Virus record (IMG/VR): IMGVR_UViG_3300044611_001100 | Span: 1 to 40,849 of that record | Direction: 5' to 3' (one strand) | DNA: 40,849 bases | Source: a virus | Part shown: piece by piece, positions 6,055 to 12,813 of the stretch | Numbering within the stretch: position 1 is the first letter of the stretch | Layout: every line of letters starts with the position of its first letter | Notes under the pieces: model-generated | Told to the model about the DNA's origin: nothing | Databases searched by the model: none | The model's input: only the letters and a program-made list of their open reading frames with translations | Program-made: the position numbers and the translations under genes

Positions 6055-6329
6055 TGGGACGTAATCTAGCAGAAGAGTTAGCAAGCAATTCTTTATTGGA
6101 TGAGATTAAATTAGATAATGCTATAGCGATACACTTACGGGGTAATCACTATCCCCCGATTCCTTTGACTATGGTCCAGCCATGTATCGAAGCAATTGAC
6201 GCATATTGGGATGAGGATTTAGACCATATGATTGATCTGCCAGAGGGCGTCTTCTATCGTGGTAGTGACAAGGCTCCTGCTTGGGCCATTATTGAATCAC
6301 ATCATCTTGGCGCTTGGTGTGCAGATTGA
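6054..6329 (+). CDS. Small protein of unknown function (91 aa)
   Basis: Third member of the chain. A helical N-terminus (NLAEELASNSLLDEI) is followed by a motif HLRGNHYPPIPLTMV and a Trp-rich C-terminus. This looks like a conserved small actinophage family, but I know no function for it. Confidence 0.7.
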   Translation: MGRNLAEELASNSLLDEIKLDNAIAIHLRGNHYPPIPLTMVQPCIEAIDAYWDEDLDHMIDLPEGVFYRGSDKAPAWAIIESHHLGAWCAD

Positions 6330-6430
6330 GGTGTACCTCATGTGGAAGTAAGATAACCTTTGAAAGCCAGGATGAAAGAGGATTCTGGTCCTGCCAGGAT
6401 TGTGGGCAACCTACAGAAGAAGAGGGTTGA
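6326..6430 (+). CDS. 34-aa zinc-ribbon miniprotein (TTG start)
   Basis: TTG overlaps the previous stop by 3 nt. Two CxxC knuckles, CTSC and CQDC, separated by 17 residues (GSKITFESQDERGFWS), give a textbook zinc ribbon, followed by an acidic tail. The motif is the main support; the start codon is uncertain. Confidence 0.6.
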   Translation: MRCTSCGSKITFESQDERGFWSCQDCGQPTEEEG

Positions 6431-6446
6431 CCTTATTAAGAAATGC

Positions 6447-6475
6447 TTGACATTTTCCCCAAAACCTGCTAAAAT
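6447..6475 (+). promoter_or_regulatory. Strong promoter of the 6507-7736 operon
   Basis: TTGACA (6447-6452), 17 bp, TAAAAT (6470-6475); the leader carries GTAGAAAGAACCC before the ATG at 6507. Confidence 0.8.
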
Positions 6476-6506
6476 TTAATTACGAACCAAGTAGAAAGAA
6501 CCCGAA

Positions 6507-6734
6507 ATGAAAACATCAAGACTAGACCCATACTTACAAAAACAAGTTGAACTAGGCTCATCTGGCATAGACATTATGCATGGAGCATTAAAGACTATTA
6601 TGCATGAGTTTGAAAACAAAACCTTTGAGGACAAATCATATGAAGAAGGATATATGGATTGTCTTGTTGACCTATACAGTTTGACCTACGATATCTCATT
6701 TGCTATCATGGATAATGAGAGAAAGGATACGTAA
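6507..6734 (+). CDS. Helical small protein (75 aa), unknown
   Basis: First gene of a coupled operon (stop overlaps the next ATG, TAATG). Mostly helical, acidic, with a conserved-looking SYEEGYMDCLVDLYSLTYD stretch typical of small actinophage proteins without known role. Confidence 0.7.
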   Translation: MKTSRLDPYLQKQVELGSSGIDIMHGALKTIMHEFENKTFEDKSYEEGYMDCLVDLYSLTYDISFAIMDNERKDT

Positions 6735-6907
6735 TGGCAACATATCGTTTTATGACTGGTACTTGGTATGAGATTACCCTGCCAGATAACAAGGTAGATT
6801 TAGAGGGTTATTTCCCTGAAGAGTTACATGATGCATACTTTGATAACTGTCTACCCGAAGATGTTCAAGTATACGAAGTTGAAGCGGACCATATATGGGA
6901 CAATTGA
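6734..6907 (+). CDS. 57-aa acidic protein, unknown
   Basis: Coupled to both neighbours: it starts at the TAATG of the previous gene and overlaps the next by 13 nt. Begins MATYRFMTGTWYEITLPDN and is strongly acidic, likely a small beta-sheet domain. Unknown. Confidence 0.65.
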   Translation: MATYRFMTGTWYEITLPDNKVDLEGYFPEELHDAYFDNCLPEDVQVYEVEADHIWDN

Positions 6908-7089
6908 TTGAGTATATTAAGATACATCTAATTAGTTTAAGACAAGATTGGGAAGATGCTATTAATAACATAGACCTAATTGATTCTGAGTACCATCCTT
7001 CTGATGATTATTTTGAAGGAGCAATTGAGGCAACAGAGCACCTGTTGTCAGTGGCAGAAGGTATACTTAATGGTGGAGAGGATAGATAA
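6895..7089 (+). CDS. Helical small protein (64 aa), unknown
   Basis: Overlaps the previous gene and ends in TAATG shared with the next. Predicted to be a helical bundle (LIEYIKIHLISLRQDWEDAI; AIEATEHLLSVAEGI). No known family. Confidence 0.65.
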   Translation: MGQLIEYIKIHLISLRQDWEDAINNIDLIDSEYHPSDDYFEGAIEATEHLLSVAEGILNGGEDR

Positions 7090-7736
7090 TGCCAAATTGG
7101 GTATACAATCAGGTATCTATCAAGGGACCTGAGAATCAGATAGCAGATATCAAGGAACAACTTAATCAACCATATACTAGTATTCAAGATAACTACAATC
7201 ATGAAACTAAAAAATGGGAGAAAAAAGAGTTTGCATATAGTAATCCTATATTTGCATTTTGGAATATCCATCGACCATTAGACATGAAAACATATAATTT
7301 GCAAGAAGACCCCAATGCAGATAAAACTAAACTATTTGATGGCAATAACTGGTATAACTGGAATGTTCGTGAGTGGGGTACTAAATGGGATGTTGGACTT
7401 AGAGACGATGAAAGATTTACTGATACTGAGTTAATAGAAGAGACTAGTGGTTCATTAGTTTATTCTATACATACCGCTTGGGCTCCCCCTGTTCCTGCCA
7501 TCCAAAAATTATCTAAGTTTGTGCCTGATTGTATTGTTACTCTTACCTATCAAGAAGAGCAAGGCTGGGGTGGCGAGGTAATTTATCTTGATGGCTTGGC
7601 TGTTATTGAGAAAGAATACGACTCTCTATGCAATGAGTGCGATGCAGAAAACACTATGGAATACTGTGAGCATTGCGAAGTTGAGACATGCACTGCTTGC
7701 GCCTTTCCTTCCTGTACCCATTTAGTACAGGCATAG
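7089..7736 (+). CDS. YubB/Api92-like protein with C-terminal Cys-rich domain
   Basis: The N-terminus MPNWVYNQVSIKG and the motif YNWNVREWGTKWD (about residues 91-103) are characteristic of the DUF1281/YubB ferredoxin-like family found on plasmids and phages, whose function is unknown. The C-terminal 35 residues add a zinc-finger-like cluster (CNEC...CEHC...CTAC...CTH). The fused Cys module may allow nucleic-acid or protein binding. Last gene of the coupled operon. Confidence 0.75.
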   Translation: MPNWVYNQVSIKGPENQIADIKEQLNQPYTSIQDNYNHETKKWEKKEFAYSNPIFAFWNIHRPLDMKTYNLQEDPNADKTKLFDGNNWYNWNVREWGTKWDVGLRDDERFTDTELIEETSGSLVYSIHTAWAPPVPAIQKLSKFVPDCIVTLTYQEEQGWGGEVIYLDGLAVIEKEYDSLCNECDAENTMEYCEHCEVETCTACAFPSCTHLVQA

Positions 7737-7737
7737 G

Positions 7738-7766
7738 TTGACAAACTGCAGCGGTAACGGTAGAAT
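7738..7766 (+). promoter_or_regulatory. Strong promoter of the 7799-8360 genes
   Basis: TTGACA (7738-7743), 17 bp, TAGAAT (7761-7766). The leader has GAGAGGATAGCA before the ATG at 7799. Confidence 0.8.
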
Positions 7767-7798
7767 ATATATACAACTAAAACTATGAGAGGATAGCA

Positions 7799-8164
7799 AT
7801 GGGAGATAGAACTAATTTTCACTTTAAAGTAAATGAAGACACCTTGACTTTGTACAGTCACTGGGGTGGTACCTGGCGTAAACAAGATTTGGCTCGTGCA
7901 CTGAGTGTAGCAATGCCACGAATCCAAATGGGAGATATCGACTATGCATTGCGTGTTTGTATCTCACAATTGATTGGAGCAGATTGGAATCAGGAAACTG
8001 GTTTTGGTCTACGCATTAATAACCCGCAGGGTGCTGAAGAAGAATATGGATTTTTAGAAATCAACTTTAACAATGGCACAGTCCAGGATGATGACATTGT
8101 CAAGCCAATCCAGGAATTCATTTCCTACCACTTGACACAAGCAGCAACAACTGCTACAATTTAA
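7799..8164 (+). CDS. Conserved-type phage protein (121 aa), unknown
   Basis: Begins MGDRTNFHFKVNEDTLTLYSHWGGT, followed by ALSVAMPRI and a beta-rich C-terminal half. The 'lYsHWgG' region resembles a family seen in many actinophages, without known activity. Good ribosome-binding site and its own promoter. Confidence 0.7.
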   Translation: MGDRTNFHFKVNEDTLTLYSHWGGTWRKQDLARALSVAMPRIQMGDIDYALRVCISQLIGADWNQETGFGLRINNPQGAEEEYGFLEINFNNGTVQDDDIVKPIQEFISYHLTQAATTATI

Positions 8165-8195
8165 TAACCACAACCCTAACCGAAAGGAGCCAGCA

Positions 8196-8360
8196 ATGGC
8201 AACTAAGAAAGCAGCAAAAGCAAAGACATACCCATATCTTGAAACTTGGGACACACGGTATGGCCTCTCCCAACGTGTGGTCCTACGTAAGAACGGCAAG
8301 TTTGTAGACAATGTCTCGCTTGACGCTCTTAAGCGAGGCCAACGGGTAGGCTCTCGCTAA
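8196..8360 (+). CDS. 54-aa basic protein, unknown
   Basis: CGAAAGGAGCCAGCA precedes the ATG. The N-terminus is Lys/Ala-rich (MATKKAAKAKTYPYLETWD) and the rest is basic with an RVVLRKNGKFVDNVSL strand pair, suggesting nucleic-acid contact. Followed by two hairpins. Confidence 0.65.
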   Translation: MATKKAAKAKTYPYLETWDTRYGLSQRVVLRKNGKFVDNVSLDALKRGQRVGSR

Positions 8361-8363
8361 ATC

Positions 8364-8386
8364 AGTGAGGAATGGGTTCCCTCACT
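8364..8386 (+). repeat. Inverted repeat after the 8196 gene
   Basis: AGTGAGG (8364-8370) and CCTCACT (8380-8386) form a perfect 7-bp stem directly after the stop codon and just before the terminator hairpin. Confidence 0.5.
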
Positions 8387-8390
8387 AACT

Positions 8391-8433
8391 AGGGGGGCGT
8401 TGGGTCTGCGACTTGCGCCCCTCTTTACTTTTT
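8391..8433 (+). terminator. Rho-independent-type terminator
   Basis: AGGGGGGCG (8391-8399) pairs with CGCCCCTCT (8416-8424), followed by TTTACTTTTT. It closes the 7799-8360 unit. The descending arm overlaps the -35 of the next promoter. Confidence 0.65.
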
Positions 8434-8441
8434 GGTACAAT
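8413..8441 (+). promoter_or_regulatory. Promoter of the 8458-8953 pair
   Basis: TTGCGC (8413-8418), 17 bp, TACAAT (8436-8441). It is nested in the terminator hairpin of the preceding unit. Confidence 0.6.
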
Positions 8442-8457
8442 TCAATAAGGGAGAAAA

Positions 8458-8691
8458 ATGACTAGATTATTTAGACCAACAAGACAGACTAAGGAGGAAA
8501 AGGCTGCAGTAGAGATAGGTGACATCCTATCAGACTTTAGACTTGACTTAGATTCACTTGGTTACTATGTAGCAAGGTCTAACCCCTATGTTATTTATCG
8601 TAGGTTTGAGGCTGTTGCGGAATCAGCATTATTAGAACGTGAAGGTTTAGATGATACAAGAATGGAGAACTACAATGACAGACTTCTATAA
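8458..8691 (+). CDS. Small basic/acidic protein (77 aa), unknown
   Basis: AAGGGAGAAAA precedes the ATG. Basic N-terminus (MTRLFRPTRQTKEEK), then a helical region. Overlaps the next gene by 17 nt. No family recognised. Confidence 0.7.
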   Translation: MTRLFRPTRQTKEEKAAVEIGDILSDFRLDLDSLGYYVARSNPYVIYRRFEAVAESALLEREGLDDTRMENYNDRLL

Positions 8692-8953
8692 GGCATGTGC
8701 TATTCTATCTGAGTTATACATGGGGTATGGAGATGACCCAGAGTTTAGAGATTTTATAGAATACAATGATATTGGAATACCACTTGCTCACTTTGTAAAT
8801 GACGGGCTGGTAAGAGAACTTGGCGACTCAGCAAATATCTATATAGAGGAAACATTCTCACTACTATGTAAGTCACTAGGATACAAGGGTGCTACATATG
8901 ATTTTGATAATTTAGATGATTTATTAGAAATGGCTCCTAGTAAAGAAGAGTAA
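8675..8953 (+). CDS. Helical acidic protein (92 aa), unknown
   Basis: I chose the ATG at 8675 because ATGGAGAACTACA gives a proper ribosome-binding site; the earlier in-frame ATG at 8651 has none. Acidic helical protein (MTDFYKACAILSELYMGYGDD...). Unknown. Confidence 0.65.
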   Translation: MTDFYKACAILSELYMGYGDDPEFRDFIEYNDIGIPLAHFVNDGLVRELGDSANIYIEETFSLLCKSLGYKGATYDFDNLDDLLEMAPSKEE

Positions 8954-8963
8954 GGTTTGGGCA

Positions 8964-9010
8964 GATCCTCTACTTCCCTGGAGGATCGGCCTGATCGCGG
9001 CACCCGCGGG
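8964..9010. promoter_or_regulatory. Inverted repeat plus CCCGCGGG palindrome (module E)
   Basis: GATCCTC (8964-8970) pairs with GAGGATC (8981-8987), and CCCGCGGG lies at 9003-9010. No T-run follows, so this is not an obvious terminator. It marks the entry into the repeat tract. Confidence 0.5.
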
Positions 9011-9083
9011 AAACTATATCAAGTGACCGTGGTCCCCATGGCAAATCATATCAAATTGGACATATTGGACAAACCTTATTTTC

Positions 9084-9166
9084 CCAAACCTTATTACGAA
9101 GACAATTATATTTTCCCAAAACCATATTACGAACATGATTATATTTTCCCAAACCCTTATTACGAA
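9084..9166 (+). repeat. Three direct repeats of about 32 bp
   Basis: The unit TTTTCCCAAACC-TTATTACGAA followed by a short spacer and ATTATAT is repeated three times with few differences (starts near 9080, 9111 and 9144). A frame through it would encode a PKPYYE repeat, but it lacks a good start, so I regard it as non-coding DNA repeats. Confidence 0.6.
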
Positions 9167-9209
9167 ACATTAAAAAAAATCCCAGAAACTTTAGTGTTAT
9201 AATAGTTTT

Positions 9210-9473
9210 ATGAGTCCAAGAGTCCATTTTGCTAAAGAAATGTATGGTCCTTATTTCCTAGAATCCAAACACTTTAGTTGTGATTGTGATAAAGATAAGA
9301 AGCCTATTCATCCTATACGTAAGTTTATAGATCGTCTCTTTCGTATCCCCGCCAAAGTAGAGGTCGAGCAGGTCCCTGAGCAGCCCAAGCCAAAGACGTC
9401 CAAGCCAGCCACCCAGGAAGAGATTGACGCCTACAATTTTCGGCGGGAACAACGTAAACAATCTAATCAATAA
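9210..9473 (+). CDS. Small basic Pro/Lys-rich protein (87 aa), leaderless
   Basis: TATAAT (9198-9203) lies 6 nt before the ATG and no Shine-Dalgarno sequence is present. Product: MSPRVHFAKEMYGPYFLESK, a CDC motif, a basic region (RKFIDRLFRIPAKV), then a Pro/Lys linker and a TQEEIDAYNFRREQRK tail. It lies inside the repeat tract. No family recognised; a DNA-binding role at the repeats is only a guess from position and charge. Confidence 0.6.
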   Translation: MSPRVHFAKEMYGPYFLESKHFSCDCDKDKKPIHPIRKFIDRLFRIPAKVEVEQVPEQPKPKTSKPATQEEIDAYNFRREQRKQSNQ

Positions 9474-9933
9474 TACCCCTATATAAAACATTACGATACC
9501 AAACCTTTTTTCCTGGTTTTCTTTTATTTATCAAACCTTTATATAATTTTATTACGAAATATTTTAAAATATCCTAAAATTTGTTATCAAATTGTTATAC
9601 ATATTTGGCAACTTGACAAACCTTTATATCTATGATATGGGGGATATGGGGTTTGGGATATAAGGTTTGAAGGTTTGATGGTTTGAAGATATAAGGTTTG
9701 GAGATAAGAGGTTTGGCCCCTAGACATTACGACCCCATCTGTCTAAGCGCTCCATAACCCATTACTCTCCACTTTCCTCCACTATACACCAAACCATACT
9801 ATCTCAGTAACATTTATTTCATCCAAACCTCCCTATTACAATAGCCTTTATAGGTCATATAAGCCTATTTGCGAGGGGATATTAAACACCCAAACCATAC
9901 TTCTTGGCCATAAAAGGATATATACTTATATGT

Positions 9934-10050
9934 ATGTCCGACTTTCTATGTGATATCTGTGATCGCTCTTTGGCCAAATATGTAACCATCAAAGCAGCAT
10001 ATTGTAGTACATGCTATAGAGATGAAGTCCTATTGGATCAAATAGACTAA
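9934..10050 (+). CDS. 38-aa zinc-ribbon miniprotein
   Basis: Two CxxC pairs, CDIC and CSTC, 15 residues apart, in MSDFLCDICDRSLAKYVTIK... A TATACT box at 9921-9926 places the expected transcript start at or next to the ATG. Located at the end of the repeat tract. Function unknown. Confidence 0.6.
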   Translation: MSDFLCDICDRSLAKYVTIKAAYCSTCYRDEVLLDQID

Positions 10051-10102
10051 TGCTTCATACTGGGGCTATGTTCTTATATAGGTATTAATGGTCTTTCTTG
10101 AT

Positions 10103-10351
10103 TTACCCCGCAGTGCAAGGTTCAAGCACTCTATGAGATACAAAATCACCACAAGGACATAAACCTGCTCTACATTCACATTCATCTAGGTTTATCAAAC
10201 TCTCATTAACAGGTAGAGGGGCACATGACTTATTACTTTCATGAGAAACATACTCTCCACATGGAGAAAAACCTATTTTTCCATAGTCATAAAAATGTGA
10301 TCCAATTGGAGTATGAGCACAACTTTTAGGATTTATTTCTTTGTTTTCCAT
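10103..10351 (-). CDS. Cys-rich protein with a duplicated CG(E/D)(Y/F)VSH motif (82 aa)
   Basis: Two copies of a short metal-site-like motif, SPCGEYVSHESNKSC (about residues 29-43) and CPCGDFVSHRVLEPC (about residues 65-79), show an internal duplication. Each has Cys-x-n-His-x-n-Cys. The minus-strand -10 TAAGAT (10358-10363) is 6 nt before the ATG, so the mRNA is probably leaderless. Unknown function; small zinc protein likely. Confidence 0.65.
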   Translation of the reverse strand: MENKEINPKSCAHTPIGSHFYDYGKIGFSPCGEYVSHESNKSCAPLPVNESLINLDECECRAGLCPCGDFVSHRVLEPCTAG

Positions 10352-10408
10352 ATATGTATCTTATCATACTGTTTTATTATAAGGGTGATGAGGGTCTTTA
10401 TTGACTTC

Positions 10409-10446
10409 CCGCCGAACTTGACAACCTATCCGCCGAACTGTATAAT
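10409..10446 (+). promoter_or_regulatory. Consensus promoter with two CCGCCGAACT operator-like repeats
   Basis: TTGACA (10418-10423), 17 bp, TATAAT (10441-10446): a perfect sigma-A promoter. CCGCCGAACT occurs at 10409-10418, touching the -35, and at 10430-10439, abutting the -10. The 21-bp period (two helical turns) places both on one DNA face, as expected for a repressor operator. Confidence 0.7.
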
Positions 10447-10452
10447 GAATAT

Positions 10453-10626
10453 ATGAGCATAGACGACATGACATTAAGAGAAGAAATAGCAAGGGCTATA
10501 GAGGCTATACCTATTGAGCCTGGAGTAACCAATGCTTTGGGTATGCGTATTGCTGCTGCTGAAATTGCAAGAGGGTTAGACAATTACATGACTCAGTGGT
10601 TTGAAAGACAGGTTGATTTTGAATAA
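10453..10626 (+). CDS. 57-aa helical protein, leaderless
   Basis: Starts MSIDDMTLREEIARAIEAI; the ATG is exactly 7 nt after the -10 of a consensus promoter and has no Shine-Dalgarno. Helical, acidic. First of three overlapping tiny genes (10453-10817). Unknown function. Confidence 0.65.
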   Translation: MSIDDMTLREEIARAIEAIPIEPGVTNALGMRIAAAEIARGLDNYMTQWFERQVDFE

Positions 10627-10729
10627 GAATGAATGTGTGAAATGTGAGATGCATCACAAAGATCCTTTATTCTGGGAAAGTCATCAAACCATGACAGATA
10701 ATAGAATTTGGTGTGTTTATGGAAGATAA
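10619..10729 (+). CDS. 36-aa Cys/His miniprotein (TTG start)
   Basis: TTG start overlapping the previous gene by 8 nt. Contains CVKCEMHH and a later Cys (WCVYGR), a possible zinc site. It also overlaps the next ATG by 11 nt. Supported by dense packing and the metal-ligand pattern; start codon uncertain. Confidence 0.5.
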   Translation: MNKNECVKCEMHHKDPLFWESHQTMTDNRIWCVYGR

Positions 10730-10817
10730 GTGTAGCCATACTTGGTATATGCGAGAACCAGGTATCCAGTGTACAAAATGTGGAGATATTTGGCAATCCG
10801 AGAATACTAACACATAG
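10719..10817 (+). CDS. 32-aa zinc-knuckle-like miniprotein
   Basis: MEDKCSHTWYMREPGIQCTKCGDIWQSENTNT has C-x2-H and C-x2-C pairs 11 residues apart, with W/Y positions like those of phage zinc-ribbon miniproteins. It overlaps the previous gene. Convergent with pstS. Confidence 0.55.
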   Translation: MEDKCSHTWYMREPGIQCTKCGDIWQSENTNT

Positions 10818-10845
10818 TGCTCGTGTAGAGCATAAGGGTGTTTAC

Positions 10846-10870
10846 TGTTCTATTTACCGCCGAACTTTAA
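10846..10870. repeat. 25-bp direct repeat, left copy, flanking pstS
   Basis: The 25 bases TGTTCTATTTACCGCCGAAC-TTTAA are identical to 11985-12009. This copy covers the last bases of the pstS stop. The two copies bracket pstS exactly. Confidence 0.85.
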
Positions 10871-11910
10871 GACTTAGATCCAATTAGTGCAATTTGCGCT
10901 TTTGCTATAGTTAGCGCCGAGCCTGTAAGTGGAGAGTATTCCAATTTTTTGGCTGAAAGAGTAGCGCATGAAGTGGCAGTATACTTAAAGAATCCTTTGA
11001 TTATATTTGCCTTATCGCTTGCTTGTGTTGGTGCTAGGCCATAAGAGAACGAGGATATGTTGTAAGCCTTCTTATCCTTGTTGTTATAGTTTGGAACAAT
11101 GATGCCATTTCCTTCAGGCTCAAAATCACTTAGGAATGCAGAGGCTGCTTCAGATGTAGGTTGCATAAACACACCAGCACCATTTTCAATAAATGCCTTA
11201 GCAAGATTTTGATTTGTAGCATAAGAAGATTCCATATATCCTATTGCGCCATTTGTACGTGCAACCTGAGATGCCATAAGATTAGTTCCAGCAACAGAAC
11301 TAAAAGTTCCTAAAGGTAATTGAGTTTTTGGAAATGCTTGTGTAAAAGACTTGTTTGGAGCCTTTGTCCAGATTGATGGAGCAATAGCACTAAGATATTC
11401 TGTTACTACTTGAGTTGTTCCAGAACTATCTGCACGATAGAAAACCATTATTTGTAGGTTTGGTAGTTTTGGTTTTACTTTCTTTATAGTATTATCTTTA
11501 ACTATTTGAGGATCATTCCACTTTGTTATATCCCCTGCAAAAATTTTAGCCAATGTTTTTTTCTTTAATTGAATCTTGCCTTTGTACCCATCAATTCTAT
11601 ATGCAATTGCAATAGGGCCTGCTACTAATGGAACATACACAAAATCTTTTTCTTTATTAATTTGTGAAGCAGCAACATCACTTGCTGCAAAATCAACAGT
11701 GCCTAGCATAAACATATTAATTCCAGCACCTGATCCTAGTGCTGTGTATTCTATGCTATGTCCAGAGGCTTTTCCATATTGAACACGGCATTCATCAATA
11801 AAGTTAGCAATGAATGATGAACCAGAACCCGTAAGTTGATCTGCATGGGCTGGTTGGGCGATGAGTAAAGATGCAGCGATTGCTGCTACGATAAATCTAG
11901 AAGATTTCAT
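10867..11910 (-). CDS. pstS: PstS-like phosphate-binding protein
   Basis: The 347-aa protein has a Sec signal peptide (cleavage after AQPAHA, about residue 23) without a lipobox Cys. Mature motifs fit PstS: LTGSGSSF at the N-terminus, LGSGAGI, FAASDVA, AGDITKWNDP and YRADSSGTTQ, the Ser/Thr/Arg/Asp phosphate-contact regions. It would capture phosphate outside the membrane for the host Pst transporter. PstS is a known auxiliary metabolic gene of marine phages. TATCAT (11917-11922) 6 nt before the ATG indicates a leaderless transcript. The gene is bracketed by 25-bp direct repeats, suggesting cassette acquisition. Confidence 0.9.
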   Translation of the reverse strand: MKSSRFIVAAIAASLLIAQPAHADQLTGSGSSFIANFIDECRVQYGKASGHSIEYTALGSGAGINMFMLGTVDFAASDVAASQINKEKDFVYVPLVAGPIAIAYRIDGYKGKIQLKKKTLAKIFAGDITKWNDPQIVKDNTIKKVKPKLPNLQIMVFYRADSSGTTQVVTEYLSAIAPSIWTKAPNKSFTQAFPKTQLPLGTFSSVAGTNLMASQVARTNGAIGYMESSYATNQNLAKAFIENGAGVFMQPTSEAASAFLSDFEPEGNGIIVPNYNNKDKKAYNISSFSYGLAPTQASDKANIIKGFFKYTATSCATLSAKKLEYSPLTGSALTIAKAQIALIGSKS

Positions 11911-11945
11911 AATTTAATGATACCAGGAGTATTTTAATTTAGGGT

Positions 11946-11990
11946 AAATAGAAAAAGAACATCTAATTAACAGTAGGTGTTTGATGTTCT
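11946..11990 (-). terminator. Terminator-like hairpin after the monooxygenase gene
   Basis: Read on the minus strand, AGAACATC pairs with GATGTTCT (11983-11990 with 11956-11963), followed by TTTTCTATTT. It lies directly after the stop codon of the luciferase-like gene. Confidence 0.6.
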
Positions 11991-12009
11991 ATTTACCGCC
12001 GAACTTTAA
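11985..12009. repeat. 25-bp direct repeat, right copy
   Basis: Identical to 10846-10870. This copy includes the last codons and stop of the luciferase-like gene, so the left copy looks like a duplicate of that gene's 3' end on the far side of pstS. Confidence 0.85.
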
Positions 12010-12723
12010 AGCCTTATATTCTTTTACAAAGTTCATAACTTTTTTTTCTGCGTTTGTCTCATACACTAATACACCATAAAACCCTTTACTATTTAAATCA
12101 TCTAAAAAGTCAGCGAATTCTTTTTTAGTAAACGTTGTAGAGTCTGAGTGGTTAGCATGAATAGTGTTTTCATCATCGTCTTTAAATATAGGTCCAATGG
12201 AAACTATTGCTTTTGAATTATCTATATCATACTCACCGCTTATATACCTTGAATATGGCAAAATAACATTTTGATCATGCTTTTTTGCAGCGTCAAACGT
12301 AAACTTATTTGTTGTAGAAACAAATAATTTTGGTAACTTTAGTCCTTTCATTGCACTAAATACATCTAAAAATTTAATAAGATAGTTAGATTTGTCTATG
12401 TTTGAAGAAAGATCATTGACATCTCCAATTACCCCTCCATACTCTCTTTCATGTTCTTTAGGCCACCCAGATATTAAATTAATTTCTATTGATCCTGGAG
12501 AAATTTCATCTAAAGAATTGCATAAAAAAGAAAGATACTGTGGAGATATAAGATATGGCCTTATTGCTATCATGTATGTAAAGTTTTGATATTTATCTAT
12601 ACATCTTGCTACACGAACAAAATCTGCATTTTCAATACCAGTAGCAAATAATATACCATCAAAACCACTGGCGTGGGCATTTTTAATTTCTTCAAACCAA
12701 CCACTAAAATAATATATCTTCAT
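11989..12723 (-). CDS. Luciferase-like (LLM) flavin-dependent monooxygenase homologue
   Basis: I place the start at 12723 (MKIYYFSGWFEEIK), with GCAGGATTATTA upstream; the longer in-frame extension to 12858 is hydrophobic and crosses the divergent promoter. The segment YMIAIRPYLISPQYLSFLC followed by GSIEINLISGW matches the alkanesulfonate-monooxygenase/luciferase-like family, as does the later LPKLFVSTTNKFTFDAAKKH. At 244 aa it is shorter than typical members (about 330-380). A flavin-dependent oxidation is inferred; the substrate is unknown. Unusual cargo for a phage. Confidence 0.7.
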   Translation of the reverse strand: MKIYYFSGWFEEIKNAHASGFDGILFATGIENADFVRVARCIDKYQNFTYMIAIRPYLISPQYLSFLCNSLDEISPGSIEINLISGWPKEHEREYGGVIGDVNDLSSNIDKSNYLIKFLDVFSAMKGLKLPKLFVSTTNKFTFDAAKKHDQNVILPYSRYISGEYDIDNSKAIVSIGPIFKDDDENTIHANHSDSTTFTKKEFADFLDDLNSKGFYGVLVYETNAEKKVMNFVKEYKALKFGGK

Positions 12724-12813
12724 TAATAATCCTGCAACCATGCTAAATAATTTGCTATTGCAAAAATAAACAAATAGATAAAGAAAATATACTTCATAGT
12801 GTATAATTGTAGC

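Larger units (their letters stand above)
8954..9896. repeat. CAAACC/GGTTTG hexamer array, candidate origin-like region
   Basis: Exact CAAACC occurs at 9070, 9085, 9150, 9500, 9532, 9617, 9790, 9824 and 9891, and GGTTTG at 8954, 9650, 9664, 9672, 9680, 9695 and 9710; there is a CAAAACC variant at 9117. ATTACGA recurs at about 9092, 9126, 9158, 9490, 9549 and 9724, several times just after CAAACC. The region is very AT-rich and, apart from the 9210-9473 gene, has no convincing coding sequence. Iteron-like arrays of this kind occur at replication, partition or recombination sites. Confidence 0.6.

Noticed and set aside
8957-9202. Frame encoding PKPYYE repeats
   Set aside because: The repeats exist at DNA level and continue outside the frame; it would need a TTG start without Shine-Dalgarno. 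Treated as non-coding repeat DNA.
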